A stretch of 58,545 bases of DNA, taken from the NCBI RefSeq assembly GCF_006439015.1, contig NZ_RCZG01000021.1:985-59529 (forward strand). Reading direction: 5' to 3'. This stretch comes from Mycolicibacterium hodleri (GTDB taxonomy: Bacteria > Actinomycetota > Actinomycetes > Mycobacteriales > Mycobacteriaceae). The notes under the pieces were generated by a model. It was given only the letters and a program-made list of their open reading frames with translations, ran no database searches and was not told the DNA's origin. Position numbers and translations under genes: made by a program. Below, one piece after another: positions 8,632 to 17,480 of this stretch (within the stretch, counting starts at the first letter, position 1; each line of letters opens with the position of its first letter).

Positions 8632-9792
8632 ATGGCCCGAGTCCTGCTGGTGACGAATGACTTTCCGCCACGCCGCGGAGGCATCCAGTCCTATCTGGAG
8701 AACTTGGTCGGGGAACTGGTCAAGACCGGTCGGCACACCATCACGGTCTACGCGCCGAAGTGGAAGGGTGCCGGCGACTACGACAGACAAGCCAGACAAG
8801 CCAGGCAAGCCGAGCAGTCCTCATTCGAGGTGGTGCGGCACCCGACCACATTGATGATTCCGGAGCCCTCGGTGGCGCTGCGGATGCGACGGCTCATCAA
8901 GAGCCGCGACGTCGACACGGTGTGGTTCGGCGCCGCAGCGCCGCTCGCGCTGTTGTCAACGCTGGCGCGCGATGCTGGCGCGAAGCGGGTGATTGCCAGC
9001 ACGCACGGGCACGAGGTGGGCTGGTCGATGCTCCCACTGGCGAGAACGGCTTTGCGGCGCATCGGTAACGACACCGATGTCATCACTTTCATCAGTCAGT
9101 ACACCCGGAGCCGGTTCGCCTCCGCATTCGGTCCGGCAGCCGCGCTCGAGCGTCTCGCCCCAGGGGTCGACACCGATCGGTTCGAGCCGAACTCGGTGGC
9201 CAGGGCAGAGCTGCGGGCACGCTACGGACTCGGCGACCGTCCCGTCGTCGTTTGTGTATCGCGATTGGTGCCACGCAAGGGGCAGGACATGCTCATCAGG
9301 GCGCTACCGGCGATCCGCCAGCGCGTTCCGGGAACAGTGCTCGTCATCGTCGGCGGGGGTCCCTACCGAGATGACCTTCGCCGTTTGGCTCATGGATTCG
9401 GCGTCACGGAGCACGTGGTGTTCACCGGGGGGGTGCCCGCCGCCGAGCTACCCGCCCACCACGCGATGGCCGACGTCTTCGCGATGCCCTGCCGCACCCG
9501 TGGCTCCGGGCTCGACGTCGAGGGCCTCGGCATCGTCTACCTGGAGGCGTCGGCGATGGGGGTACCCGTAGTCGCGGGCAATTCCGGTGGCGCGCCGGAG
9601 TCCGTCATCGACGGTGAGACGGGTCTGGTGGTCGACGGTTGGGACGTCGGCGCCATCACGGCCGCCGTCGGCGACCTGTTGGCCGACCCCGACCGCGCCG
9701 CGGCGATGGGCAGGGCGGGCCGAAGGTGGGTCGTCGACAACTGGCAATGGCGCGTGAAGGCCGAGCGCCTCTCAGACCTGCTGACCGGTTAG
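8632..9792 (+). CDS. pimB: Phosphatidylinositol mannosyltransferase (second mannose)
   Basis: GT4 glycosyltransferase PimB' (Rv2188c type) that adds the second mannose of phosphatidylinositol mannosides at the cytoplasmic face of the membrane, using GDP-mannose. It has 386 residues. The N-terminus MARVLLVTNDFPPRRGG is the Rossmann start of the GT-B fold. CVSRLVPRKGQDMLI and the EX7E region GLGIVYLEASAMGVPVV are the family donor-site signatures. The ATG follows the upstream stop by two bases. Residues about 52-61 contain a small duplicated RQARQARQA stretch from a 9-bp tandem repeat (8785-8811). Confidence 0.94.
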   Translation: MARVLLVTNDFPPRRGGIQSYLENLVGELVKTGRHTITVYAPKWKGAGDYDRQARQARQAEQSSFEVVRHPTTLMIPEPSVALRMRRLIKSRDVDTVWFGAAAPLALLSTLARDAGAKRVIASTHGHEVGWSMLPLARTALRRIGNDTDVITFISQYTRSRFASAFGPAAALERLAPGVDTDRFEPNSVARAELRARYGLGDRPVVVCVSRLVPRKGQDMLIRALPAIRQRVPGTVLVIVGGGPYRDDLRRLAHGFGVTEHVVFTGGVPAAELPAHHAMADVFAMPCRTRGSGLDVEGLGIVYLEASAMGVPVVAGNSGGAPESVIDGETGLVVDGWDVGAITAAVGDLLADPDRAAAMGRAGRRWVVDNWQWRVKAERLSDLLTG

Positions 9793-9805
9793 TGCCCGGT
9801 CTTTT
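9783..9805. terminator. Hairpin terminator between convergent pimB and fadD15
   Basis: GACCGG (9783-9788) pairs with CCGGTC (9796-9801) across a seven-base loop, followed by TTTT. The hairpin overlaps the pimB' stop codon. Directly after it, the sequence repeats TAGTGCCC(G/A)GTCTT, the second copy being the end of fadD15. It could work as an intrinsic terminator for pimB'. Confidence 0.5.
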
Positions 9806-11720
9806 AGTGCCCAGTCTTCGAGTAGAGGGCGTCGATGTCGCTGGCGAACTTCTCGGCGACCACCTTGCGCTTGACCTTCAAGGTTGGGGTGAGTTCGCCG
9901 GTGTCCTCGGTGAAGTCGACGGGCAGGATGCGGATCTTGCGAATCGATTCGGCATGCGACACCGCCTGATTGGCGTCCTTGACGGCCAGGTCGACCTCTG
10001 CGAGCAGATCGGGATCCTCGGCGAGATCGCCGACGGTGGCCGACGCATCCTTACCGTTGCGCTGCTTCCAACCACCGAAGGCCTCGGGGTCGATGGTGAT
10101 GAGGGCCGCGATGAACGGTTGCGCGTCGCCGACGACCATCGCCTGACTGATCAACGGATGGGCCCGTAGGCGATCCTCGAGCAGTGCGGGTGCGACGTTC
10201 TTGCCGCCCGCCGTCACGATGATCTCCTTCTTGCGGCCGACGATGGTCAGGAAGCCGTCGTCATCGATCGCCCCGAGGTCGCCGGTGTGGAACCAGCCGT
10301 CGGTGAACCCTGCGTCCGTCTCGGTCTGGTTGTGCCAGTAGCCGCTGAACACGACACCGCCGGAGACGAGTAGCTCGCCGTCCTCGCCCAAGCGCATGCT
10401 GTTGCCCGGCAGCAGCTTTCCCACCGAGCCCACCTTCACGTCGCTGACGCGGTTCACGGTGATCGCCGCACTGGTCTCCGTCAGGCCGTAGCCCTCGTAG
10501 ATGGTCAGGCCGACGCCGCGGTAGAAGTGCCCGAGCCGGGCGCCCAGTGGCGCCCCACCGGAGATCGCCGCGCGGCAGTGGCCGCCGAGGGCCGCCCGTA
10601 GCTTGCCGTATACCAACCGATCGAAGGCTGCGTGCTTGAGCTTCAGCACCAGACCGGGCCCGCCGGACTTCTTCCCCGTGTCGCTTCGCTCCTGCCCGCC
10701 GGACTTCTTCCCCGTGTCGCTTCGCTCCTGCCCGCCGGACTTCTTCCCCGTGTCGCTTCGCTCCTGCCCGCCGGACGCCTGCGCCTCGCTCCACTCGATC
10801 GCGGTGCTGGCAGCGGCGGCGAAGATCTTGTTCTTACCGCCGTCGGAGGCGTTCTGTTCGGCGGTGTTGTAGACCTTCTCGAACACCCGGGGCACGGAAA
10901 CCACCAACGTCGGCTTGAACACCCCGAGTGTGGGCACCAGATTCTTGACGTCACTGGTGAACCCGAGCGTGACCTTGTTGCTGAACGCCGCAATCGTGAT
11001 GGCGCGGGCCAGCACGTGGGCCAGGGGGAGGAACACCAGAAGTTTCTCGCCCTTGTCCAACAGAGCCGGGAAGCAGGCCTTGGCGCCGCGCATCTCGTGC
11101 AGCAGGTTCGAGTGCGTCAGCTGGCAGCCCTTCGGTCTACCCGTGGTCCCCGACGTGTACACGAGGGTGGCGACGTCCCCGGATTCGATGGCCTCGAGCC
11201 GCTCCGTAACCGTCTCTGGCGTGGTGTCCTTGCCGATCCTGGCAAGCTCGTCGAGGGCGGCCGGGCCCGTGCCGTCGATGCGATACACATGACGCAGATC
11301 GGGCAGTTCACCCTTCAGCTGCTCGACCTTGCCGAAGTGTTCGTCGGTCTCGGCGAACACCGCGACCGATCCGGAGTCGGACAGCACGAACCGCACCTGC
11401 TCGGCCGAGCTGGTCTCATAGATTGGGACGGTGATCGCACCGATGGACAAGATGGCGAAGTCGATGATCGGCCACTCGTATCGGGTTGCCGACAGGATTG
11501 CCACCCGATCACCCGGCTGTACCCCCTCGGCGATCAAACCCATTGCGGCCGAACGAACTTGGTCGGCCACCTGGGCGCACGTCACATTGGTCCAGGATCC
11601 GTCGACGAGGCGCTGAATGATCACGTGGTCGGGGTCATCCGCGGCGTGGGAGAACACTGAGCTGACGACGGTGTCGTGCTCGCCGACGGTGAACGATGCC
11701 GGGACACTGAACTCGCGCAC
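9804..11720 (-). CDS. fadD15: Long-chain fatty-acid-CoA ligase with in-frame repeat insertion
   Basis: Acyl-CoA synthetase (AMP-forming) of the Rv2187/FadD15 type, activating long-chain fatty acids. It is 638 residues, longer than the roughly 600 I recall for M. tuberculosis. The P-loop-like motif YTSGTTGRPKGC is near residue 190, YEGYGLTETSAAITVN near residue 410, and the hinge region WFHTGDLGAIDDDGFLTIVG near residue 485. Most of the extra length is at residues about 315-353, where SGGQERSDTGKK occurs three times in succession. This comes from a 36-bp DNA repeat that keeps the frame. It falls between two structural elements, so activity may be preserved. The start is GTG. Confidence 0.94.
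   Translation of the reverse strand: MREFSVPASFTVGEHDTVVSSVFSHAADDPDHVIIQRLVDGSWTNVTCAQVADQVRSAAMGLIAEGVQPGDRVAILSATRYEWPIIDFAILSIGAITVPIYETSSAEQVRFVLSDSGSVAVFAETDEHFGKVEQLKGELPDLRHVYRIDGTGPAALDELARIGKDTTPETVTERLEAIESGDVATLVYTSGTTGRPKGCQLTHSNLLHEMRGAKACFPALLDKGEKLLVFLPLAHVLARAITIAAFSNKVTLGFTSDVKNLVPTLGVFKPTLVVSVPRVFEKVYNTAEQNASDGGKNKIFAAAASTAIEWSEAQASGGQERSDTGKKSGGQERSDTGKKSGGQERSDTGKKSGGPGLVLKLKHAAFDRLVYGKLRAALGGHCRAAISGGAPLGARLGHFYRGVGLTIYEGYGLTETSAAITVNRVSDVKVGSVGKLLPGNSMRLGEDGELLVSGGVVFSGYWHNQTETDAGFTDGWFHTGDLGAIDDDGFLTIVGRKKEIIVTAGGKNVAPALLEDRLRAHPLISQAMVVGDAQPFIAALITIDPEAFGGWKQRNGKDASATVGDLAEDPDLLAEVDLAVKDANQAVSHAESIRKIRILPVDFTEDTGELTPTLKVKRKVVAEKFASDIDALYSKTGH
10660..10776 (-). repeat. 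Three tandem 36-bp repeat units inside fadD15
   Basis: Three identical 36-bp units start at 10660, 10696 and 10732, followed by nine bases of a fourth. Read on the minus strand each begins CCGGCGGGCAGGAGCGAAGC and encodes GGQERSDTGKKS. The same core appears once in murG (36646) and twice at 19471-19545. The unit is a multiple of three and free of stops in the frame used, so it adds residues without breaking the protein. Confidence 0.92.
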
Positions 11721-11829
11721 GATCTCGACCCCTCTTCGGATGGTTGCCCGTGGCGGGCGGATAGTTTGTCATCCCAGCGTAGTCGGCCGCCGAAGATCGA
11801 CGTGAGCGCATGTGTGAAGGTGGGGAGCG

Positions 11830-12219
11830 ATGAACAGCATCCAGGTCGCGGACGAGACGTTCGTGTGCGCAGACCCCATCAACGTAGGCGCTGCCATCGC
11901 CGATCCGGCCAGTTGGCGACGATGGTGGCCCGACTTGACGCTGACCGTCGTCGAGAACAGAGGTCCCGCAGGCCACCGCTGGACCATCACGGGTGCACTC
12001 ACCGGCACCATGGAGATCTGGCTCGAGGCGTCATCCGATGGCGTGATCCTGCATTACTTCCTTCACGCCGAACCCTCGGGCGTGGCGGCCTGGCAGTTGG
12101 CCAAGATGAACCTCGCCAAGGCGAACCATCAGCGCCGAGTGGCTGGCAAGAAGATGGCGTTCGAGGTCAAGCAGAAGCTCGAGGAGTCGCGTCAGGTCGG
12201 AGTGTCCCGACTGGCGTAA
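11830..12219 (+). CDS. SRPBCC (START-like) family protein
   Basis: A 129-residue single-domain protein matching Rv2186c. The pattern fits the SRPBCC/polyketide-cyclase fold: an N-terminal strand with VADETFVCADP, the helix ADPASWRRWWPDL, and central strands (HRWTITGALTGTMEIWLEA). It ends in a basic helix (HQRRVAGKKMAFEVKQKLEE). Such proteins bind hydrophobic ligands in a cavity, but the ligand here is unknown. It is divergent from fadD15 and followed by a second SRPBCC gene and an ATPase gene, which suggests a shared role in lipid handling. Confidence 0.8.
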   Translation: MNSIQVADETFVCADPINVGAAIADPASWRRWWPDLTLTVVENRGPAGHRWTITGALTGTMEIWLEASSDGVILHYFLHAEPSGVAAWQLAKMNLAKANHQRRVAGKKMAFEVKQKLEESRQVGVSRLA

Positions 12220-12313
12220 GCACGGCGAGCCGTCCCTTAAGCGGTGCGGGTACATTTCTGTCCGAAAGGACGTGAGTCCAAGTAGCGCACTAACGACCCG
12301 GGGAAGTGATCAC

Positions 12314-12751
12314 GTGGCGGACAAGACTGCGCAGACGATCTACATCGAGGCAGATCCGGCGACGGTGATGGACGTCATCGCCGACATCGGCTCCTACCCG
12401 GACTGGGTCGCAGAATACAAGGAGACCGAGGTCCTCGAGACCGACGACGACGGCTATCCCAAGACCGCGAGGTTGATGCTCGACGCCGCCGTGCTCAAGG
12501 ACACCATGGTGTTGGCCTACACCTGGCCGGCCGACCACGCCTCGCTGCGCTGGTCGCTGGTCTCCAGTTCGCTGCTGCGAGCCCTTGACGGTGCATATCT
12601 GCTCTCGCCCAAGGGTTCTGGTACCGAAGTGACCTACGAGTTGTCGGTCGACCTGGTCATCCCGATGATCGGACTGCTCAAGCGCAAGGCTGAGCGTAGG
12701 CTCACCGACACTGCGCTGAAGGATCTCAAGAAACGAGTCGAGGCTGACTGA
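12314..12751 (+). CDS. SRPBCC family protein (TB16.3-like)
   Basis: A 145-residue START-like protein close to Rv2185c (TB16.3). Visible features are the N-terminal strand KTAQTIYIEADPATV, the helix IADIGSYPDWV, and the C-terminal strand and helix GSGTEVTYELSVDL followed by KRKAERRLTDTALKDLKKRV. I chose the GTG at 12314, preceded by GGGGAAG, and not an earlier in-frame start whose extra residues look non-coding. The stop codon overlaps the only possible start (CTG) of the following ATPase gene. The ligand is unknown. Confidence 0.88.
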   Translation: MADKTAQTIYIEADPATVMDVIADIGSYPDWVAEYKETEVLETDDDGYPKTARLMLDAAVLKDTMVLAYTWPADHASLRWSLVSSSLLRALDGAYLLSPKGSGTEVTYELSVDLVIPMIGLLKRKAERRLTDTALKDLKKRVEAD

Positions 12752-14009
12752 GAGCAGGGATCCCACCGGCGCCGCGAGGATCAGCCTCTTCGTCGGCAAG
12801 GGCGGAGTGGGCAAGTCCACGCTGGCGACGGCCACTGCGGTACGCGATGCGCGCAACGGCCTGCGCGTGCTCATCGTGTCGACCGATCAGGCGCACTCCA
12901 CGGGCGACGTGCTGGGCACCAGCGTGGTCCCGACGGGTGAGCGACACCCGACGAGGGTCTTCGCCGACGACTCCGATGCCGGCGGTGGGTTCCTCGACGC
13001 CCTCGCCTTGGACACCCTGGCGCTACTGGAGCAGCGGTGGCGCCAGGTGGCGGGCGTGATCGCCGCCCGGTTTCCAGAATCTGATCTTGGAGACGTTGCT
13101 CCAGAGGAGCTTTCGGCACTCCCCGGGATCCAGGAGGTGCTCGGTCTCGACGAGGTCGGTGAGCTCGCCGCGTCGGGTCAATGGGATCACGTCGTCGTCG
13201 ACTGTGCGTCCACGGCGGACGCGATGCGCATGCTCACGCTGCCCGCGACCTTCGGCCTCTACCTCGAGCGGGCCTGGCCACGGCATCGCAGGCTTTCCCT
13301 GGCCGCCGGCGATGCCGGATCGGCGGGGATCGTCGAGTTGCTGGAACGGATCGCGGTGGCCACCGATCGTCTCGGTGAGCTGCTGACCGATTCATCGCGC
13401 GTCAGCGCGCACCTCGTGTTGACCGCCGAGCGGGTAGTGGCGGCGGAAGCGGCTCGAACGTTGGGCTCGCTGGTGCTGATGGGGGTGTCGGTCGACGAAT
13501 TGATCGTCAATCAGTTCCTGGTGCAGGACGACTCTTTCGAGTATCGGAACCTCCCCGAGCACCCGGCGTTCGATTGGTACACCGAGCGGATCGCCGACCA
13601 GCGAGTGGTCCTCGGCGAGCTGGACGCGACGATCGGTGACGTCAAGCTGGTGCTCGTCCCGCACCTGGCGGGGGAGCCGATCGGACCGAAGGCACTCGCC
13701 GAGCTGCTCGACAGCGCCAGGCTGCGGGACGGCTCGGCACCGCCGGGCCCGGTGCGGCCCATTGTCGACCGCGAATCAGGAACCGGACTCCAGGCGGTGT
13801 ATCGAATGCGGCTAGAGTTGCCGCAGGTCGATCCGGGCGCCTTGAGCTTGGGCCGGGTCGACGACGATCTGATCATCAGCGCCGGCGGCATGCGTCGCCG
13901 CGTTCGGTTGGCGTCCGTTCTGCGGAGATGCACCGTGGTCGACGCCCAGCTGCGCGGAAGCGAATTGACGGTGCGATTTCGACCGAATCCGGAGGTGTGG
14001 CCGGCGTGA
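12744..14009 (+). CDS. ArsA/GET3-like P-loop ATPase with apparent CTG start
   Basis: ATPase of the ArsA/SIMIBI class, corresponding to Rv2184c, about 421 residues if started at CTG 12744. The deviant Walker A motif ISLFVGKGGVGKST lies at 12780-12821. The first ATG/GTG/TTG in frame is the GTG at 12807, inside that motif, which would remove GKGG. No ATG, GTG or TTG occurs between the in-frame stop at 12717-12719 and the motif, so CTG at 12744 is the best start; it overlaps the preceding stop (CTGACTGA). IVSTDQAHSTGDVLG is a switch-like segment. Substrates are unknown; neighbouring SRPBCC genes hint at membrane or lipid targeting. Confidence 0.8.
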   Translation: MTESRDPTGAARISLFVGKGGVGKSTLATATAVRDARNGLRVLIVSTDQAHSTGDVLGTSVVPTGERHPTRVFADDSDAGGGFLDALALDTLALLEQRWRQVAGVIAARFPESDLGDVAPEELSALPGIQEVLGLDEVGELAASGQWDHVVVDCASTADAMRMLTLPATFGLYLERAWPRHRRLSLAAGDAGSAGIVELLERIAVATDRLGELLTDSSRVSAHLVLTAERVVAAEAARTLGSLVLMGVSVDELIVNQFLVQDDSFEYRNLPEHPAFDWYTERIADQRVVLGELDATIGDVKLVLVPHLAGEPIGPKALAELLDSARLRDGSAPPGPVRPIVDRESGTGLQAVYRMRLELPQVDPGALSLGRVDDDLIISAGGMRRRVRLASVLRRCTVVDAQLRGSELTVRFRPNPEVWPA

Positions 14010-14413
14010 GCGAGTTCCACACCGACATTCCCCCCGAGCTGCGTCGATTGGCCCAATCCATCCTGGAGCGTCTCGACCCCGCCGTGAGGGTGGCAGCCAC
14101 CCGTGCCACGTCGGGTGGCGAGGGCAAGTGCCAACAGGTGTGGTGCCCGGTGTGCGCCCTGGCAGCCGTGGTGACCGGCGAACGTCACCCGTTGCTGACC
14201 GTGCTCGCCGAGCACAGCGTCGCGCTGCTGGCCGTCGTCCGCGCGGTGACCGATGCCATGGATTCGGACGAGGGAGGCGGACCCGAGACCCCGGCACCGC
14301 CCGACCCGTCCGGACCGGGGGGTCCCTCCCCGGACGGTTCGGGACCCGACGGCGATCCGCCGCCCTCCGGACCCGGCCGCTATCAGCACATCCCCGTCAC
14401 CGTCGAGGACTGA
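14006..14413 (+). CDS. Conserved hypothetical protein, Pro/Gly/Asp-rich tail
   Basis: A 135-residue protein matching Rv2183c. The GTG start overlaps the ATPase stop as GTGA, with GGAGG ten bases upstream. Residues 1-85 form a helical region with VWCPVCALAAVVTGERHP, whose CPVC pair could bind metal. Residues about 90-125 are a low-complexity tail of Pro, Gly, Asp and Ser (GGPSPDGSGPDGDPPPS). I do not recognise a function. Coupling to the ATPase suggests that the two products act together. Confidence 0.75.
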   Translation: MSEFHTDIPPELRRLAQSILERLDPAVRVAATRATSGGEGKCQQVWCPVCALAAVVTGERHPLLTVLAEHSVALLAVVRAVTDAMDSDEGGGPETPAPPDPSGPGGPSPDGSGPDGDPPPSGPGRYQHIPVTVED

Positions 14414-14472
14414 GCCCCAACTGGGTACAGTTGTCGCAAGGCTCCGTCCGGGCGCCCGCAGCAGGAGGCTCG

Positions 14473-15210
14473 ATGTGGTATTGGCTGTTCAAGTACATCT
14501 TCATGGGCCCGCTGCTGACCTTGCTGGGCCGCCCGAAAGTACAAGGGCTTGAGCATGTTCCGAACTCCGGTGCCGTCATCCTCGCCAGTAACCACCTTGC
14601 CGTCGCCGACAGCTTCTACAAGTGCCTGGTGGTTCGACGCCGGATCACCTATCTGGCCAAGGCGGAGTACTTCACCGGCACCGGAATCAAGGGTTGGTTC
14701 ACCCGCTGGTTCTACACCGCCGCCGGGCAGGTGCCGATCGACCGGACCGACGCAGACGCCGCTCTCGCCGCATTGAGCACCGCGAAGCGCATCCTGGGCC
14801 AGGGCAAGGTGCTCGGCATGTACCCCGAGGGCACCCGCTCACCGGATGGACGCCTCTACAAGGGCAAGACCGGTATCGCCCGCTTGGCGTTGGAAACCGG
14901 AGTCCCCGTCATCCCGGTCGCGATGGTCGGCACTGATGCCGTCAACCCGCCAGGGTCGAAGATGTGGAGGTTCGGTCGCGTTGAGGTCCGGTTCGGCAAG
15001 CCGTTGGACTTCTCCCGATTCGAGGGATTGGCGGGCAATCGCTTCATTGAACGCGCCGTCATCGACGAGGTGATGTACGAGCTCATGCAGCTCTCGGGTC
15101 AGGACTACGTAGACCTGTACGCCGCGGACGTGAAAGTGTCGCTCGACGGTGGCGCTGGCCAGTCGGACGGCAAGCCGCCCGCGCGCATTCCCACAGCTGC
15201 CGCGGGTTAA
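14473..15210 (+). CDS. 1-acylglycerol-3-phosphate O-acyltransferase (PlsC family)
   Basis: A 245-residue acyltransferase of the PlsC/LPLAT family (Rv2182c type), likely acylating lysophosphatidic acid or a related lipid at the membrane. The catalytic HX4D motif is in ASNHLAVADSFY near residues 38-49, and the acceptor motif YPEGTRSPDGRLYKGKTG is near residues 116-133. A hydrophobic N-terminus (WYWLFKYIFMGPLLTLL) gives membrane association. A strong AGGAGG (14463-14468) fixes the ATG at 14473. The stop overlaps that of the convergent mannosyltransferase gene (TTAA). Confidence 0.9.
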   Translation: MWYWLFKYIFMGPLLTLLGRPKVQGLEHVPNSGAVILASNHLAVADSFYKCLVVRRRITYLAKAEYFTGTGIKGWFTRWFYTAAGQVPIDRTDADAALAALSTAKRILGQGKVLGMYPEGTRSPDGRLYKGKTGIARLALETGVPVIPVAMVGTDAVNPPGSKMWRFGRVEVRFGKPLDFSRFEGLAGNRFIERAVIDEVMYELMQLSGQDYVDLYAADVKVSLDGGAGQSDGKPPARIPTAAAG

Positions 15211-16571
15211 CGCGCGGCGTGCGCCGGCGCAGCGTCCACGCTCGCCTGCGCGCCGTCTCGCGCTCGCAGCGTGACTGATCCGGATACGGCGATGAGGACG
15301 AGCGCCCACCACACGTAGGAACCTCCCAACAGCTGGCGCCAGAGCGTCGCGGACGTCTCCCGATGCTCAGTCATTAGGTGGATCGGAGCGAAATACATCA
15401 GCAGCACACCGGTCGCGCTCATCAGGCCCATTGCGATGTTGCGGTGACGGTAGGCGAGCACACCGGTCACCAGAACGGTCGGAAGAGCCCACACCCAGTG
15501 GTGGGACCACGACACCGGCGACACGACGAGCCCGAACATCGCGATGCACGCCAAGGCGAGTACGTGCTGTTCACCGGTGCGGAGTGCAGAAGACTCATCC
15601 GAGCGCAGGACGCGGCGAACCGCCCACACCGTCAACCCCAGCACGGCGAAGCACGCGATCAGCCAGATCACGAATCGCGGAGTCTCACCGATGCCGAGGC
15701 GGGCCAGGGTACCGGCGATGTTCTGGTTGGTGAGATAGGTGGCAGTTCCGATGCGGTCGGTGTCATGCACCGTCTCGGTCCAGTACTGCCAAGAGTCGCG
15801 GGGGGCCACCACGAATCCAATCGCCGTGGCGACGATGGCTGAGGCCAGGCTCATCAACAGTGCCCTGGTGTCCCGACGGAGCAGGAAGTACAGCAGGAAC
15901 ACCGCCGGGGTCAGCTTGAGTGCGATGGCGATGCCGAGCAGCAGTCCTCGCGGCCACGGCGTCTTGCGTGGCACGCAATCGGCTACGACCAGCGTCATGA
16001 GGACGACGTTGATCTGGCCGAATTCGAAGTTGGAGCGAATGGGCTCCAGGTAGATCACGGCCGGGGCGACGATCGCCGCCGCCAGCCAGCACCGCCTCTG
16101 CCACGCCTTTCCTCCCACCGAATCCGACGTCTCCCACACCCGCAGCCGGGTCAGCACGATCACGGTGGTGACCAGCAGCAGCGCAAACGTGATGACGGTG
16201 ATCGTCGCGCTCGCCGCATTCAACGACAACCATGCAAAAGGGGAGAAGACTGCGGCCGCAAGCGGCGGATAGGTGAAGGGCAAGCCGAGACCTGCCACTG
16301 TGTCGAACAGGTCGTCGTACAGTGAGTCGCCGTTCAGAAGGGCGCGGCCGCCCATCCGGTAGACGTCGATGTCGATGCGATACGGAGTGGTGGCCAACAG
16401 TCGCCAGCCCGCCCAGACCAGGGCGCCGATGGTGAGCAGCTGAAACAGCGGCCACGCCACGCGTGCCCACTGGGCTCTAATCCCTGGCGGGCCGCCAAGG
16501 AGCTGCCGAATTCTCATCTCGCGGTCAAGAGTATCGGTGCCAGTCGGCGCGTCGGGGACCATCCTGTCCAC
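15207..16571 (-). CDS. GT87 alpha-(1->2)-mannosyltransferase (Rv2181-like)
   Basis: A polytopic GT-C glycosyltransferase of 454 residues with about ten hydrophobic helices, matching Rv2181, which adds alpha-1,2-mannose branches to lipomannan and lipoarabinomannan using polyprenyl-phosphomannose. The catalytic loop after the first helix contains YRIDIDVYRMGGRALLNG with an acidic pair, and LPFTYPPLAAAVFSP is a GT87 signature. The start is uncertain: the ATG at 16571 (MDRMVPDAP) or the second ATG at 16562. The gene is convergent with the acyltransferase, sharing TTAA. With pimB' and mptA it places three mannolipid genes in the region. Confidence 0.9.
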   Translation of the reverse strand: MDRMVPDAPTGTDTLDREMRIRQLLGGPPGIRAQWARVAWPLFQLLTIGALVWAGWRLLATTPYRIDIDVYRMGGRALLNGDSLYDDLFDTVAGLGLPFTYPPLAAAVFSPFAWLSLNAASATITVITFALLLVTTVIVLTRLRVWETSDSVGGKAWQRRCWLAAAIVAPAVIYLEPIRSNFEFGQINVVLMTLVVADCVPRKTPWPRGLLLGIAIALKLTPAVFLLYFLLRRDTRALLMSLASAIVATAIGFVVAPRDSWQYWTETVHDTDRIGTATYLTNQNIAGTLARLGIGETPRFVIWLIACFAVLGLTVWAVRRVLRSDESSALRTGEQHVLALACIAMFGLVVSPVSWSHHWVWALPTVLVTGVLAYRHRNIAMGLMSATGVLLMYFAPIHLMTEHRETSATLWRQLLGGSYVWWALVLIAVSGSVTLRARDGAQASVDAAPAHAAR

Positions 16572-16601
16572 GGCGCGCGCTGGTCGGCGTAAGTTTTGCC
16601 C

Positions 16602-17480
16602 GTGTTCGACGATTGGAAGTTCGACTTCGGGCTCGACCTGGCGATCCCGCCCGGTCGATTGCCGCTCCTATGGTGCCTGATCTCGTTCCTGCTGACGTTT
16701 CTCGTGACCCGGACCATCGTCCGATACATCCGCCACAACGCCGACAACGACACCCCGCCCAAGTGGTGGCAGCCCCGCAACATCGGCCACGGCACCGTCC
16801 ACATCCACCACGCGATCATCGGCGTCATCCTCGTCATGGTCTCCGGGGTCACGATGGTGACCCTCGCCGTCGACGGTGGGGTACCCGAATTCACCGTGGC
16901 CGCAATCGTCTTCGGGATGGGCGCGGCCCTAGTTCTGGACGAGTTCGCCCTGATCCTGCATCTACAGGACGTCTACTGGTCCGAGGACGGCCGGACCTCT
17001 GTGGACGCGGTGTTCGCGGCCGTCGCGGTGGCGGGGCTGTTGATCCTCGGATTCAACCCGCTGTCGTTCTTCGACATCGACATCTGGCGTGAAGACCAGA
17101 CCTTGCTGGCCCGCGCCACCGTGGTCGGAATCGCCCTGCTCACCCTCGCACTCGCGGTGGTGGTGCTGCTCAAGGGCAAGGTGTGGACGGGGTTGGTGGG
17201 GATGTTCATCACACCGCTCCTGATCATCGGCGCGATAAGGGTCTCGCGCCCGCACGCCCCGTGGGCGCGGTGGCGCTATACGAACAGACCGCGAAGGATG
17301 CATCGCTCGCTCGAGCGGGAGAGGCGACTGCGCCGTCCCGTCGTCTCGGCCAAGCTCTGGCTGCAGCACGTCATCGCGGGGGAGCCACACTTCCCCGACG
17401 ACCACGAGGTCGAGGCCCAACTCGACCGTGAGGTCCACCCGGCACCGGCGCCGGCCGCCGGCACCACGGAAGCCGCCTGA
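16602..17480 (+). CDS. Conserved integral membrane protein (Rv2180c-like)
   Basis: A membrane protein of about 292 residues with six or so hydrophobic helices. It starts with FDDWKFDFGLDLAIPPG, then a helix (LLWCLISFLLTFLVTRTI). Next comes a His-rich stretch, NIGHGTVHIHHAIIGV, which could bind metal, and further helices with acidic residues (DEFALILHLQDVYWSEDGR). The C-terminus is a basic cytoplasmic tail (RRMHRSLERERRLRR). I do not recognise a function. The GTG at 16602 is used; TTG 16596 is also possible. The stop overlaps the next ATG by one base (TGATG). Confidence 0.82.
   Translation: MFDDWKFDFGLDLAIPPGRLPLLWCLISFLLTFLVTRTIVRYIRHNADNDTPPKWWQPRNIGHGTVHIHHAIIGVILVMVSGVTMVTLAVDGGVPEFTVAAIVFGMGAALVLDEFALILHLQDVYWSEDGRTSVDAVFAAVAVAGLLILGFNPLSFFDIDIWREDQTLLARATVVGIALLTLALAVVVLLKGKVWTGLVGMFITPLLIIGAIRVSRPHAPWARWRYTNRPRRMHRSLERERRLRRPVVSAKLWLQHVIAGEPHFPDDHEVEAQLDREVHPAPAPAAGTTEAA

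Noticed and set aside
12272..12313. Upstream extension of the TB16.3-like gene
   Set aside because: The extra 14 codons precede a GTG with a good ribosome binding site and do not fit the family N-terminus.
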